DNA of 48,937 nt, from NCBI GenBank assembly GCA_027068975.1, contig JALXFN010000107.1, positions 1-48,937 of the forward strand, in the 5' to 3' direction. The notes under the pieces were generated by a model. It was not told where the DNA came from, did no database searches, and saw nothing but the letters and a program-made list of their open reading frames with translations. Source of the DNA: Campylobacteraceae bacterium. GTDB taxonomy: Bacteria; Campylobacterota; Campylobacteria; Campylobacterales; Sulfurovaceae. This document shows positions 34,419-44,694 of the stretch, one piece after another; within the stretch, counting starts at the first letter, position 1; each line of letters starts with the position of its first letter. Made by a program: the position numbers and the translations under genes.

Positions 34419-34814
34419 ATGACAGATAATAAAATAAACCTTATCATGAAGCTTCTTATGGCTTTAATGTTGGGGTATTTTGCCTACTTTAAAGGGTGGG
34501 TTTTTTCTGACTTTGAAAATATTTCTCCACAAGAGGCTCATAAGCTATTATTTTCTCCCAATAAAATCTTACTTATAGATGTACGTTCTAAAAAAGAGTT
34601 TGAGAAAGACTACATACAAGGTGCAAGACACATTCCCCTAAATAAAATAGATACCGAAGTTATTAGAGATGCAGAAATTATCGTCTACTCAGAACGAGGA
34701 GAACGTTCTGTAGAAGCTTCAAGAATATTAGCAAACAGAGGCTATCAATCGGTTTCAAACCTTGAAGGTGGTGTGGTTTTTTGGATAAGGGCAGGGTATG
34801 AGTTAACTAAGTAG
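34419..34814 (+). CDS. Membrane-anchored rhodanese-like protein without the catalytic Cys
   Basis: The 131-aa protein has an N-terminal membrane helix (IMKLLMALMLGYFAYFKG) and one rhodanese domain (ILLIDVRSKKEFEKDYIQGA through NLEGGVVFWIRAG). The active-site loop usually reads C-R-x-G-x-R-S; here it is SERGERS, with Ser in place of Cys. It should therefore be inactive as a sulfurtransferase and may bind substrate or serve as a structural domain. It starts 3 bp after ppiC, and its last 8 bp overlap pgeF on the other strand. Confidence 0.85.
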   Translation: MTDNKINLIMKLLMALMLGYFAYFKGWVFSDFENISPQEAHKLLFSPNKILLIDVRSKKEFEKDYIQGARHIPLNKIDTEVIRDAEIIVYSERGERSVEASRILANRGYQSVSNLEGGVVFWIRAGYELTK

Positions 34815-35565
34815 TTAACCCTATCATCGACATAAATCGCCCAGAGCATCCCCCCTCTTTTCTGTAAGAAAAATAGTCATCTACCTCACAAGCAGTACAG
34901 ATATTAGAGAGTTCTATATTTTCTTCTTTTAGTCCAGCTTGTAGAAGTTGTATTTTATTAATATGGGGCAAATCTAACATATATTTCTCATCTTTTTCAT
35001 CATAAGCATTTTTTACATCTTTAAAATGTTGAGCCACATTCCAGTCTACTTCATAACAACACTTTCCAATAGATGGGGCAACTCCAGCTATGATGTCATT
35101 TGGATTTGAGTTAAATAGTTCTTTCATCTTCTTTACAGTTTTAAAAACTATCTGTTGTTCTGTTCCTTTCCATCCTGCATGAATGGCTGCAACAACTTTT
35201 TGTTTTGGGTCAAAGAGGAGTATGGGTACACAATCAGCAGTGAGTATGGTGAGCATGATGTTTTTTTGATTGGTAATAAGTGCATCACAATCTTCTATGG
35301 CGTGTTTTTCTCTATCACTGAGCCAAGTTTTGTTTGCCTCTTTAATGATTTTTATATTGTCACTATGGGTTTGATTGGCGACGATGAAGTTCATGTTTGG
35401 AAAACTTTTAGCTATAGCAGTTCTGTTTTCTATAATCTTTTGAGGCTCTTCCCCTGTATGCAGGGCAAGAGAGAAGTTATAGGCTTGACCTATATTTTTT
35501 TTTGTGATAAGGTGGGTACAGTTTTTGTGAGCTGATAGGTTTTTGAATTTATGGGTTTTTTTCAT
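34807..35565 (-). CDS. pgeF: PgeF/YfiH-family peptidoglycan-editing factor (laccase-like)
   Basis: The 252-aa protein is a DUF152/LACC1-type copper or zinc enzyme. E. coli YfiH (PgeF) removes L-Ser from mis-made UDP-MurNAc peptides. The metal-site motifs are NQTHSDNIKII, LTADCVPILLFD and AAIHAGWKGT; APSIGKCCYEV and GGCSGRFMSMIGL follow at the end. Its last 8 bp overlap the rhodanese gene. Confidence 0.9.
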   Translation of the reverse strand: MKKTHKFKNLSAHKNCTHLITKKNIGQAYNFSLALHTGEEPQKIIENRTAIAKSFPNMNFIVANQTHSDNIKIIKEANKTWLSDREKHAIEDCDALITNQKNIMLTILTADCVPILLFDPKQKVVAAIHAGWKGTEQQIVFKTVKKMKELFNSNPNDIIAGVAPSIGKCCYEVDWNVAQHFKDVKNAYDEKDEKYMLDLPHINKIQLLQAGLKEENIELSNICTACEVDDYFSYRKEGGCSGRFMSMIGLTT

Positions 35566-35593
35566 GTTTTTTCTTTTATAGCAATGGGGTAGG

Positions 35594-35615
35594 GGGTAGA
35601 GCGATATCTCTACCC
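35594..35615. terminator. Hairpin after the malic-enzyme gene
   Basis: GGGTAGAG (35594-35601) and CTCTACCC (35608-35615) form an 8-bp stem with a 6-base loop. No T-run follows on the minus strand, so termination is uncertain; on the plus strand TTTATTG follows. Confidence 0.4.
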
Positions 35616-35627
35616 TTTATTGATGGT

Positions 35628-36917
35628 TTAGATCTCCTTTACAGAAGAACTCTCATGCTGGTCTACGTAAATCATTTTTCGTAGTTTTTCTCTGTACTCT
35701 TCTGTATTGCATGTTTTCATGTTGGTTACACCATCTTTAAAAGCAGCTTCTGCAACAGCCGATGCTACCCATACCAGTGCCTCTTTTGAGAAAGGAGTAG
35801 GGATAATATGTTTTTTACCATAGACTAAGTCAGGGTCATTGTAGATGGCTTTTACATAGTACGGAACAGGCTCTTTTGCTAGGGCTGCTAGAGCTTTAGC
35901 TGCTGCCATTTTCATGTTTTCGGTGATTTTTTTAGCACCTGCATCTAAGGCACCTCTAAAGATAAAAGGAAAACCTAAAACATTGTTTACTTGGTTAGGG
36001 TAATCAGAACGTCCTGTACCTACTATAATATCTGGTCTAACTGCTTCTACTCTGTCAGGGGTAATCTCTGGAGTAGGATTAGCACAAGCAAAGATGATAG
36101 CATTGTGTGCCATGGTCTTAACCATTTCAGGTGAAACAATGTTGGCAGAAGAGAGACCCAACATCATGTCGGCATTTTTAAGGGCATCTTCTAAGGTTCT
36201 ATCTTCTGTATCTATGGCAAATTCTCTTTTATATTTGTTTAAATCGTCTCTACCTGAATGAATAACACCTTTTGAATCTAGTAAGGTGATGTTGGTAGCT
36301 CCTAGTTGTTTATACATTTTGGCAGAAGCGATTCCTGCTGCACCAGCTCCAATAATAACTATTTTAATATCTTCTATTTTTTTGTTAGAAAGTTCTAAAG
36401 CGTTAAGCAGTCCAGCAGAGGTAATGATGGCTGTACCATGTTGGTCATCGTGCATGACAGGAATGTCTATACGCTCTTGAAGTTTTCGCTCTATTTCAAA
36501 ACATTCTGGTGCTTTAATGTCTTCTAGGTTAATACCTCCATACGTATCTGAAATAGCAGCACAGGTCTCAACAATCGCATCAATATCTTGAATATTTAAA
36601 ATAACATCAACAGCATCAACATTGGCAAAAGATTTAAATAGAACAGCTTTTCCCTCCATAACAGGTTTTCCTGCTAGACCTCCAATGTCTCCAAGACCCA
36701 AAACAGCTGTACCATTTGAGATGACAGCAACAGTGTTACCTTTATTGGTGTATTTGTATGCTAAAGATGGGTCTTTTTCAATCTCTAAACAGGGGTAAGC
36801 CACACCAGGGGAGTATGCCATGGACAACTCTTCTTGTGTTTTACAGGGTTTGGTTATTTTGGTAGCAGTTTTACCATCGATATGGTACTCTAAACATTCA
36901 TTTTTGAATTTATCCAT
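35628..36917 (-). CDS. Malic enzyme (malate dehydrogenase, decarboxylating)
   Basis: This enzyme converts malate to pyruvate and CO2 with reduction of NAD(P). At 429 aa it matches the short bacterial form, without the phosphotransacetylase domain found in the long MaeB type. The catalytic Tyr is in [10 protein letters not shown], the Lys in [21 protein letters not shown] and the NAD(P)-binding [14 protein letters not shown] follow. The second cofactor-side motif [13 protein letters not shown] is present. NAD versus NADP cannot be told. GAGGATT precedes the ATG. Confidence 0.93.
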   Translation of the reverse strand: MDKFKNECLEYHIDGKTATKITKPCKTQEELSMAYSPGVAYPCLEIEKDPSLAYKYTNKGNTVAVISNGTAVLGLGDIGGLAGKPVMEGKAVLFKSFANVDAVDVILNIQDIDAIVETCAAISDTYGGINLEDIKAPECFEIERKLQERIDIPVMHDDQHGTAIITSAGLLNALELSNKKIEDIKIVIIGAGAAGIASAKMYKQLGATNITLLDSKGVIHSGRDDLNKYKREFAIDTEDRTLEDALKNADMMLGLSSANIVSPEMVKTMAHNAIIFACANPTPEITPDRVEAVRPDIIVGTGRSDYPNQVNNVLGFPFIFRGALDAGAKKITENMKMAAAKALAALAKEPVPYYVKAIYNDPDLVYGKKHIIPTPFSKEALVWVASAVAEAAFKDGVTNMKTCNTEEYREKLRKMIYVDQHESSSVKEI

Positions 36918-37144
36918 GTTGGAATCCTCTTTTATGAGCTAATTTTTTTAAAATGAAATTTTAGCAGAATATAATTAATTCTTAACTATGAATTATTTTC
37001 TTAATCAATGTAGAGATAAAACACTTCTCTTTAATAAAAATCTTTATTTATATGATTCTTTTTCATTTAATATTAATATTTATACTTTTCTTAAAATTAT
37101 GTTACAATAGTTTTAACAAAATTCTATCATGGGAGTGGTGAAGT

Positions 37145-38815
37145 ATGAAAAATTGTTTATTTGGAGTTGTAACAGTTTTTTTATTGGTTGGGTGTGCCCA
37201 GAAACATCAGATTAATATTGGTGAGATTACACTTGAGAAATATGAGTCTGTTCCCAAAAGGAGTTCTGAATATTATATGTCATTTACTCAGGAGTACTAT
37301 GATAACAAACTATATCCTGTAAGTGAGTATTGTGATGATAAACGAGCCTATCTGAGTGATGATAAGTTTTCTACGGAGACCTACTTAAAACTTAGTAATG
37401 AACGTACCAAGCAAAGTAGAGTAGGGAAGTACCCCATTTGGTTTTTGCTGAATGATGATGCTTCCAATATCTCTTGTGTTAAAAAGAGTGCAAACTTTAT
37501 AAATGAAGAGCCTTTTGTGGTAAGTGACAGTGATACTCTTTCGGTGAAACTTCTGCAAAAAAATGAGGCTGAAAAAGGTGTGCCTATTAGGGAATTGGGT
37601 GTACTTATAGATTTTGTCTCTTTGGTTGTTCCTCAAACGGCAAATTTTTTACTTCATACCAATAACATTATAAAAGACCCCATTACTCAAAACTATTTAA
37701 ACATGATGGATGAAGCATTTAAACATGGTGACCTTGATGGTACCAAAAGTCGTGATTTTAAGACCAATATAGCAGCTATAAAAGTAAAGCTAAATGTCCC
37801 AAAAGAGAAGAGTGTGCAAGAGTTGGGATATATACTTCTAAAACCTAAATATAGAACAACTTTAACTACTGTTGATACGCTTGATGGTGTGCCAAATTTT
37901 AAATTTATTTATAACAGCAGCGACCATCGTATAGAAGATATCATGAGTTATCAGTTAAAAGGTAAAAATATTTCTGTTAAAACGGTTGTTGATAATTTTC
38001 GACAAGTCTCAGACGAACATGTTGTAGAGGCACTCTCTTTGTTAAATACAGATTTGATGAATAGATTTACACGCTACGACAGAGCTTTAGTTTTAAGTTT
38101 GGCTTTGCGTCAAAGTGATATGTATAAACGTTTAGCCTATAGCGTACAGATGAAAGATGTAGAGAAAGTTAAAGTATATATGAGACTGTTAGCCGATAAG
38201 CAGAATCCTCTACATGATTTAAATAAAGAGTTAAAAGCAACAGGTTGTGACTACTATGGACTCATGTATCAAGCACAAGAGCTGATAAAAAAGTCAGAAG
38301 CCCTTGAAGCTCAAAATGCTGTTCAAGCACAAAGAATAAAAGATGAAGAAATTCGTCAACAGATTGCCTTAGAAGGGATAGAAAACTTCCTACGTCCTGT
38401 ATCTAACTGGAATTATATACCAAAAATGTTTGCACAAAATGTTCAGATACGTGAAACAAATGGAAAAATCTTGAATGTAGGAGAACTTCAATCCACATAT
38501 AAACGTGATACTAATGTTAGTGCTTATGGTTGTTATGTAGATTTACAAAGTAAAATTCATGGTGTCACAGTACAAGACTATCTTATTCATCCTAGTTATA
38601 CAGGAGGTGTCAAATATAATTATATGGCACTTTCAGTAGACAAGTCAAATAAAATAGATACAATTTTTTATAAATTAACAAGAGGGAATCCGTTGAGAAT
38701 AGAGCAGATGCTTATTGATAAAAACAATCAATTTATTATGAAAAGAAGGGTTCAAGATGTACTTAATAGCCAAAAATCAAGAAGCTGTTCATCTAATATA
38801 AGTAGGTTATTTTGA
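37145..38815 (+). CDS. Large lipoprotein of unknown function
   Basis: The 556-aa product has a signal ending in lipobox LLVGC (Cys ~17). The rest is soluble, mixed alpha/beta in the first ~300 residues (DFVSLVVPQTANFLLHTNN) and helical in 330-400 (LYKRLAYSVQMKDVEKVKVY-like stretch with AQNAVQAQRIKDEEIRQQ). I do not recognise a family. The 227 bp upstream carry a TACAAT box and no other gene. It is monocistronic as far as can be seen. Confidence 0.7.
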   Translation: MKNCLFGVVTVFLLVGCAQKHQINIGEITLEKYESVPKRSSEYYMSFTQEYYDNKLYPVSEYCDDKRAYLSDDKFSTETYLKLSNERTKQSRVGKYPIWFLLNDDASNISCVKKSANFINEEPFVVSDSDTLSVKLLQKNEAEKGVPIRELGVLIDFVSLVVPQTANFLLHTNNIIKDPITQNYLNMMDEAFKHGDLDGTKSRDFKTNIAAIKVKLNVPKEKSVQELGYILLKPKYRTTLTTVDTLDGVPNFKFIYNSSDHRIEDIMSYQLKGKNISVKTVVDNFRQVSDEHVVEALSLLNTDLMNRFTRYDRALVLSLALRQSDMYKRLAYSVQMKDVEKVKVYMRLLADKQNPLHDLNKELKATGCDYYGLMYQAQELIKKSEALEAQNAVQAQRIKDEEIRQQIALEGIENFLRPVSNWNYIPKMFAQNVQIRETNGKILNVGELQSTYKRDTNVSAYGCYVDLQSKIHGVTVQDYLIHPSYTGGVKYNYMALSVDKSNKIDTIFYKLTRGNPLRIEQMLIDKNNQFIMKRRVQDVLNSQKSRSCSSNISRLF

Positions 38816-38850
38816 TAAGGGAATTGATTTGAAGTAGAAGTAAAATTTAG

Positions 38851-38925
38851 TGGTGACCCCTAGGAGACTCGAACTCCTGTAACATGGATGAAAACCATGG
38901 ATCCTAACCGCTAGACGAAGGGGCC
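38851..38925 (-). tRNA. tRNA-Glu (anticodon UUC), copy 1
   Basis: The minus strand gives a 75-base cloverleaf from GGCCCCTTCGTCTAGCGG to the encoded CCA. The anticodon arm is CATGG-TTTTCAT-CCATG with UUC, and the T-arm has GTTCGAGTC. The acceptor arm GGCCCCT pairs with AGGGGTC. Confidence 0.95.
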
Positions 38926-38955
38926 ACTAAATGTAAAAAAAGTACAAGTTAAAAA

Positions 38956-39030
38956 TGGTGACCCCTAGGAGACTCGAACTCCTGTAACATGGATGAAAAC
39001 CATGGATCCTAACCGCTAGACGAAGGGGCC
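38956..39030 (-). tRNA. tRNA-Glu (anticodon UUC), copy 2
   Basis: Identical in sequence to the first copy over all 75 bases, and 30 bp away from it in the same orientation. Both encode CCA. The tandem pair is probably one transcript. Confidence 0.95.
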
Positions 39031-39146
39031 ATCAATAGCTTGTGGACGAAATTATAGCTAAGTATTCTTAATCTAATATAAAACCAACTAAAAATATTTA
39101 TAGCATAAATTACGTGATATTTGTTATAATAAAAAAAAGGATAAAT

Positions 39147-39629
39147 ATGATGAAAAAACACATGGGACTACTACTTGGTAGTATACTCTTTTTCAATGCT
39201 TGTACAGGTCAACCCAAAAAAGAGGAGAGTGCATTTATAGTACTAAAAACAGCCAGTATGAAGTATGCTGATATGGGTTTTATAAAAAACAGTCCCTCTA
39301 AAGTAGAAGTTGAAATGTATGCAGCAGGGCAACCCTTGGTAAGTATAGAGATTAACGGAATGAACATATGCATGTCAACATTTGAATGTATGGAAAAAAG
39401 TGATTTTAATAAAAAAGTTTTACACTCCTCTTACCCTGACACACTTTTAGAAAATATTTTTAAATCAAAACCTATTTTTAATTCTAAGAATTTAGAAAAA
39501 AGTAGTGATGGATTTACACAGAAAATTCAAAAAGAAGATAAGTATGATATAACATACACTGTTATAAGTGGTGAGAGAAAATTTCGTGATAGAATAAATA
39601 AAATATTAATTAAAGTGAGAGAAGAGTAA
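39147..39629 (+). CDS. Small lipoprotein of unknown function
   Basis: I place the start at the ATG at 39147 (160 aa), six bases after AAAAGG; an earlier in-frame ATG at 39114 overlaps the TATAAT box (39125-39130). The signal ends in lipobox FFNAC. The mature part is beta/alpha mixed with a Cys pair ([10 protein letters not shown]). I do not recognise a family. It overlaps the nfo start by one base, so the two are an operon. Confidence 0.75.
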   Translation: MMKKHMGLLLGSILFFNACTGQPKKEESAFIVLKTASMKYADMGFIKNSPSKVEVEMYAAGQPLVSIEINGMNICMSTFECMEKSDFNKKVLHSSYPDTLLENIFKSKPIFNSKNLEKSSDGFTQKIQKEDKYDITYTVISGERKFRDRINKILIKVREE

Positions 39630-40522
39630 TGAAATTTGTTGGAGCCCATGTTAGTGCAAGTGGTGGAGTAGATAATGCCCCTTTAAATGCCATGAAGATA
39701 GGAGCAAAAGCTTTTGCCCTTTTTACAAAAAACCAAAGACAGTGGGTCGCCAAACCTTTAGAAGAAAAAATGATAGAGAGTTTTAAGGAAAATCTTGAAA
39801 AATCTGGAATTTCTCCTAAGCATGTTTTGCCTCATGATAGCTACTTAATTAATTTGGGTCACCCAGAAGTAGAGAAGCTAGAGAAGTCACGAGAAGCGTT
39901 TATAGATGAGTTACATCGTTGTGAACAACTAGGCTTAGAGCTTCTTAATTTTCACCCTGGAAGTCATTTGGTTAAAGTAGCGAAAAAAGACCCTGAGTAT
40001 GATGATAAAATTATGGAAGCAGAGTTAAACTGTTTAGATGTTATTGCTGAGTCACTTAACATAGCTATTGAAGCAACTAAAGGCTCAAATGTAAAATTGG
40101 TTATTGAAAATACAGCAGGGCAGGGTACAAACCTTGGGTACAGATTTGAACATTTAGCGTATATTATCAATAAGATAGAAGATAAAAGTCGAGTAGGTGT
40201 TTGTTTAGATACTTGTCATACTTTTACAGGTGGTTACGATTTGAGAACACGTGAGGCTTATGATAATACGATGGATAATTTTGAGCGTATTGTTGGCTTT
40301 GAGTACTTGTCTGCGATGCATATTAATGACTCTAAACCAAAACTAGGAAGCCGTGTTGACCGTCACCACTCTTTAGGGCAAGGTGAGATAGGTTGGGATG
40401 CCTTTAAATTCATTATGAATGATGAGCGAATGGACGATATTCCGTTAGTATTAGAAACCATTGATGAAACTATTTGGGATAGAGAGATAGTAGAACTCTA
40501 TAATTTAATCGAGGAGGTGTAG
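39629..40522 (+). CDS. nfo: Endonuclease IV (AP endonuclease)
   Basis: A 297-aa zinc-dependent enzyme that cuts the backbone 5' to abasic sites in base-excision repair. The signatures are [45 protein letters not shown] and [20 protein letters not shown], which together hold the trinuclear-zinc ligands. Its length is close to E. coli Nfo (285). It overlaps the preceding lipoprotein gene by one base. Confidence 0.95.
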   Translation: MKFVGAHVSASGGVDNAPLNAMKIGAKAFALFTKNQRQWVAKPLEEKMIESFKENLEKSGISPKHVLPHDSYLINLGHPEVEKLEKSREAFIDELHRCEQLGLELLNFHPGSHLVKVAKKDPEYDDKIMEAELNCLDVIAESLNIAIEATKGSNVKLVIENTAGQGTNLGYRFEHLAYIINKIEDKSRVGVCLDTCHTFTGGYDLRTREAYDNTMDNFERIVGFEYLSAMHINDSKPKLGSRVDRHHSLGQGEIGWDAFKFIMNDERMDDIPLVLETIDETIWDREIVELYNLIEEV

Positions 40523-40593
40523 TTGCAAAATAGTGAGGTAAGTAGGTTTTAGTGTAGATAATTAAAATTTTGAAAATTTCTTAAGGAGGAATG

Positions 40594-41850
40594 ATGAAAC
40601 AGATAGTTAAAACAGTAGCGATAGTAGCCCCTTTATTAGTCTTTGTAGGTTGTGGTGATGGGTTAGATGACCCATCAGAAAAGGTTAAAGGTGGAGAGCT
40701 TGTAATAGATTTTCCGAGTCAATTAATAAAGCCAGGTTTGGTAAAAAAAGGTCTTATTCCTGAAAGTCAAACTGTTTATGGATATAAAGCCTATAAGATT
40801 CCCTATACAACAACAGATGAGGAGGGTGAAGAGGTTGCTGCATCAGGTATGTTGATAATTCCTACGGAGTTGCCTGATGTTGTCTCTAAAACATTAGGTT
40901 TATCTATGGTATCTGATGACCATGGAACCATTTTTGCAAATAGAGAAGCACCAACACTTATGAACAGTACCATTGGTAAACCTCCTGCTAGTTCAGCATT
41001 GGTTTTAACAACCATTGGTGGTTTTGCAACTTTACAGCCAGACTATATAGGTTTTGGTGACTCTAATGACCATTATCATCCATTTATCTTAAAAAAATCA
41101 TTAGCCAATGCAACCGTTGATTTTATAAAAACGGTTAAAACTTTTGCTAGTGAAAATAGTATTAAGTTAAACAATCAACTCTTCTTAACGGGTTACTCTG
41201 AGGGTGGTTATGCTGCTATGGCAACACTTAAAAAGATAGAAGATGAAAACTTAACCAACTTAAAAGTAACCATGGCTGCACCGATGGCTGGACCTTATGC
41301 TCTAAAACCCTTAGCAGATACTGTTTTAAATCAGGAAAAACTAGGTGTTCCCTCTTTTATGGCAAACGTAGGCTATGCTTATGCAAAAGCTTATAATCAA
41401 GATATAGAGACAGTTATTAATGAACCTTACGCTTCTAAGCTTCCTACACTTTTTAATGGAGAGTTAGAGCGTAGCCAAATTGACCCAGAGTTAACGCATG
41501 ATACCAAAGGAGCAACTGGACTTTTTGTTGACAATTTTGTTACAAACTATTTTACAGATGAAAATAATTGGTTTAAAAAAGCTGTAATTGAAAATAATCT
41601 TTATCAATGGGCTCCTAAAACACCTGTTCGTTTGGTTCATTGTGAAGGTGACAATGTGATTCCTTATGCAATCTCTCAGTTAACAGAAGGAACAATGAAA
41701 GCCATGGGTGCAGCTGATGTACAGATTGTACCCGTAGAAAAATCACTTCATTTAGGTGTCTCTTTAGAACATCCTGCTTGTGGTTTACCTGCTTATGGTG
41801 TAACTGCAAAAATATTTGCTACTGTTAGAAAACAGACCATTGGATACTAG
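40594..41850 (+). CDS. Lipase/esterase-like alpha/beta-hydrolase lipoprotein
   Basis: The 418-aa product starts at the second of two ATGs (40594), four bases after AAGGAGG. The signal ends in lipobox VFVGC. The nucleophile elbow is LTGYSEGGYAA (GxSxG), with the acid in HCEGDNVIPY and the His in KSLHLGVS, as in secretory-lipase-type alpha/beta hydrolases. It is therefore a lipid-anchored envelope esterase. It heads a tight operon with a FadL porin, an acyl-CoA ligase and an MMPL transporter, which suggests that it releases fatty acids or other acyl groups for import. The substrate is inferred. Confidence 0.8.
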   Translation: MKQIVKTVAIVAPLLVFVGCGDGLDDPSEKVKGGELVIDFPSQLIKPGLVKKGLIPESQTVYGYKAYKIPYTTTDEEGEEVAASGMLIIPTELPDVVSKTLGLSMVSDDHGTIFANREAPTLMNSTIGKPPASSALVLTTIGGFATLQPDYIGFGDSNDHYHPFILKKSLANATVDFIKTVKTFASENSIKLNNQLFLTGYSEGGYAAMATLKKIEDENLTNLKVTMAAPMAGPYALKPLADTVLNQEKLGVPSFMANVGYAYAKAYNQDIETVINEPYASKLPTLFNGELERSQIDPELTHDTKGATGLFVDNFVTNYFTDENNWFKKAVIENNLYQWAPKTPVRLVHCEGDNVIPYAISQLTEGTMKAMGAADVQIVPVEKSLHLGVSLEHPACGLPAYGVTAKIFATVRKQTIGY

Positions 41851-41859
41851 GAGATGATG

Positions 41860-43098
41860 ATGAAAAAAACAATATTACTCAGTATAACAGCAAGTTCTTT
41901 GCTAATGGCAGGTGCCTATAAAGTTCCTGAACAGTCAGTAAACTCAATGGCATTGGGTGCAGCTTATGTAGCACATACGGATGGAGCTGATACAGCCTAT
42001 TTTAACCCTGCCAATATGGCATTTATGGAAGATAAACAGTTTGCAGAAGCAGGTTTGACTTGGGCACACTTACCTAGCAACAAGTTTAAAGGTGTTCAAG
42101 CCTATTCTGCGAGTGAACTGTACCCTGCTTCTAATAAATCTGAAATAGAAAACTTACAACTACCATTTTTACACTATGTGGCAGCCCCAATGGGAGCTTT
42201 TAGATGGGGGGCTAGTTTAACAGTTCCTGGAGGTCTAACAAAACGTTGGGAGAGTGGACAGCAGAAGCTCTTTGCTGAAGAGTTTACACTGAAAGTTATA
42301 GAGGTAAATCCTGTAGCTTCATATAAGGTTTCTGATAACTTTGCAGTGGGAGGTGGTTTACGATTTATCTACTCGGAAGGGGTTGTCAATGGTGATGGAG
42401 CAGAGACAACCAAGCCTATTAAGCGTGAGATGGAGGGAGATACAGTTGAGTTTGGATATAACTTAGCGATGAGCTATAGACCAACTTCTGACATAAACAT
42501 GGCTGCAACTTACCGTTCAAATATTGATTTAAAGGAGGAGGGTGAAGCCAATTTATACTTGGCAAATATGGGAAATCAGTATAGTGCCTCGGTAACCGTT
42601 CCTCTTCCTGCTGCATTAAACTTAGCCGTTAGTAAAACTTGGCAAGATAAATATACGGTTGAGTTAAATTATGAAAAGACCTATTGGTCAGCTTATGAAG
42701 AGTTAGATTTTAATTATGGTTCAGCCTTACCAAATGCTATTTTAAGAACTGCTTTTGATGACCCAAAACCCAAAAACTGGAAAGATACAGATACTTTTAG
42801 AGTAGGTCTTTCAGCAAAAGTCTCTCCAAAATTAACACTTATGGCTGGGTATGCTAAAGATGAGTCACCGATTGATAGAAAGTATATCTCTTATGAATTG
42901 CCTGATTCTGATGCCAATATCTATACTTTTGGTTTTCGTATTAACGCCAATGAGAACCTTTCATACGGTTTTGCTTACTTGCATGATGAAAAGGAGTCTT
43001 TTACTTTAGCCGCAGGTGAGAATGAAGGTGGAATTACAGGTAAATTTTCAGGAGGAGGTGCTGACCTTTTAAGTGCAGGTGTAGCATACAAATTCTAA
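41860..43098 (+). CDS. FadL/OmpP1/TodX-family outer-membrane transporter
   Basis: A 412-aa beta-barrel that imports hydrophobic compounds such as long-chain fatty acids or aromatics. I place the start at the third ATG (41860), six bases after AGGAG. A signal peptide ends near MAGA, and the mature N-terminus (YKVPEQSVNSMALGAAYVAH) with AYFNPANMAFM is the FadL signature; the end is AGVAYKF with terminal Phe. It follows the lipase-like gene by 9 bp and precedes the ligase gene by one base. Confidence 0.9.
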   Translation: MKKTILLSITASSLLMAGAYKVPEQSVNSMALGAAYVAHTDGADTAYFNPANMAFMEDKQFAEAGLTWAHLPSNKFKGVQAYSASELYPASNKSEIENLQLPFLHYVAAPMGAFRWGASLTVPGGLTKRWESGQQKLFAEEFTLKVIEVNPVASYKVSDNFAVGGGLRFIYSEGVVNGDGAETTKPIKREMEGDTVEFGYNLAMSYRPTSDINMAATYRSNIDLKEEGEANLYLANMGNQYSASVTVPLPAALNLAVSKTWQDKYTVELNYEKTYWSAYEELDFNYGSALPNAILRTAFDDPKPKNWKDTDTFRVGLSAKVSPKLTLMAGYAKDESPIDRKYISYELPDSDANIYTFGFRINANENLSYGFAYLHDEKESFTLAAGENEGGITGKFSGGGADLLSAGVAYKF

Positions 43099-43099
43099 T

Positions 43100-44647
43100 A
43101 TGAAGTATCCATTTAGTAGTTTTTATGACTTAATTTTTACACAGGCAAAGAAACGAGGTCGAAAAACAGCTCTGTATGTGGGAGATGAAAAAATCTCTTA
43201 TAGACAGATACAACAAAAAGCAGATATTTTAGCTGCATACCTCTCTAGTAGAGGTGTTGAAAGAGGAAATAAAGTTGCTCTTTTTATGCGTAACTCTGCA
43301 GAGTTTGTTTATGCTGTTTTTGCTATCTCAAAGCTTGGTGCTGTCTCTGTTCCTATTAATACTTTTTTAAAAGAGGGGGAACTGGCGTATATTTTAGAAG
43401 ATTCAGATGCTAAGGTACTTATATCTTCTGTTGTTCATGATGAAGTAGTCTCATCCGATGAGGTACAAAAATTTTTAGATTTTACCATTTGGGAAGGTGC
43501 TTATAGAGGTGATAGCCTACGTCATGTATCTTTTGAGAAAGTATTAACTTTTCCAGAAAGTGTTGATGCTCGGCTTATGGATTTGGATGATTTGGCTGTT
43601 ATTATCTACACTTCAGGAACAACTGGTAAACCAAAAGGAGCTATGCTCTCTGCTAAAAATATCTTCTCTAATGCCCATGGAGGAAGCTTACATGTTAAGG
43701 CAAGTTCAAGAGATAGGGTTATAGTTTTTTTACCTATGTTTCACTCTTTTACTTTCTCCATAGGGATTATTATGCCTCTCTATAAGGGTGGGAGTATCGT
43801 TGTGATTAAATCGTTAAAACCTTTTGCAAATATCTTTAAACAAGTACTTGTAAAACGAGTAACTATCTTTTTAGGTATTCCAGATGTCTATAACGCTTTG
43901 ATTAAAGCAAAATTGCCATGGTACTTTATGTGGTTTAACAGGGTTCGTATTTTTGTCTCTGGTGCAGCTGCATTACAGCCAAAAACATTAGAGGCGATGA
44001 AAGAGAAGTTTAAAAGAGGTGTTCTTTTAGAGGGGTATGGCTTAAGTGAAGCTTCTCCTGCAATCTCTATTAATCCTATTACTCAACAAAAACCTAAGTC
44101 AGTTGGTACAGCACTTTATGGGTATGAGATAAAAATAGTAGATGATAATTTACTTGAATTGCCAAGAGGTGAGGTAGGTGATATTATTGCAAGAGGTGAG
44201 AACGTTATGTTGGGTTATCTTAACCGTCCTGAAGCTACTGATGAGACCATTGTAAAAGGTTGGTTACTCACAGGTGATATGGGTTATATGGATGAAGATG
44301 ATTTTCTCTATATTGTTGATAGAAAGAAAGATTTGATTATCTCTAAAGGGATTAACATCTACCCTAGAGAGTTAGAAGAGGTTATAGATAGCTTTAAAGG
44401 TGTTGCCTCTTCTGCTGTCATCGGTATAGCCGATGAGAAGAGTGGAGAGATACCTATTGCTTATATAGAACTAGAAGAGGGTGTTGATGAGATAGATGTG
44501 AGTGAGTTACGTAAGCATTTGCGTAATCATCTGGCAAACTATAAGGTACCAAAACAGTTACATTTTATAGATGAGTTACCTAAAAATGCTACAGGTAAAG
44601 TTTTGAAACGAGAGTTGAAAGTTAATCTACTTAATCTTAATAATTAA
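43100..44647 (+). CDS. Long-chain acyl-CoA ligase (AMP-forming), FadD-like
   Basis: The 515-aa enzyme activates carboxylic acids to acyl-CoA through an acyl-AMP. Motifs in order: AMP-binding YTSGTTGKPKGAMLS, YGLSEASPAISINP, TGDMGYMDEDDFLYIVDRKK, SKGINIYPRELEEV, and the C-terminal Lys in LPKNATGKVLKREL. It lies in the same operon as the FadL-type porin, consistent with vectorial uptake in which the ligase traps imported acid as its CoA ester. Chain length cannot be deduced. Confidence 0.9.
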   Translation: MKYPFSSFYDLIFTQAKKRGRKTALYVGDEKISYRQIQQKADILAAYLSSRGVERGNKVALFMRNSAEFVYAVFAISKLGAVSVPINTFLKEGELAYILEDSDAKVLISSVVHDEVVSSDEVQKFLDFTIWEGAYRGDSLRHVSFEKVLTFPESVDARLMDLDDLAVIIYTSGTTGKPKGAMLSAKNIFSNAHGGSLHVKASSRDRVIVFLPMFHSFTFSIGIIMPLYKGGSIVVIKSLKPFANIFKQVLVKRVTIFLGIPDVYNALIKAKLPWYFMWFNRVRIFVSGAAALQPKTLEAMKEKFKRGVLLEGYGLSEASPAISINPITQQKPKSVGTALYGYEIKIVDDNLLELPRGEVGDIIARGENVMLGYLNRPEATDETIVKGWLLTGDMGYMDEDDFLYIVDRKKDLIISKGINIYPRELEEVIDSFKGVASSAVIGIADEKSGEIPIAYIELEEGVDEIDVSELRKHLRNHLANYKVPKQLHFIDELPKNATGKVLKRELKVNLLNLNN

Positions 44648-44694
44648 TCTAGGGTTCATTTTGGTATGATAAAATCATGCCAAATGGAGACAAA

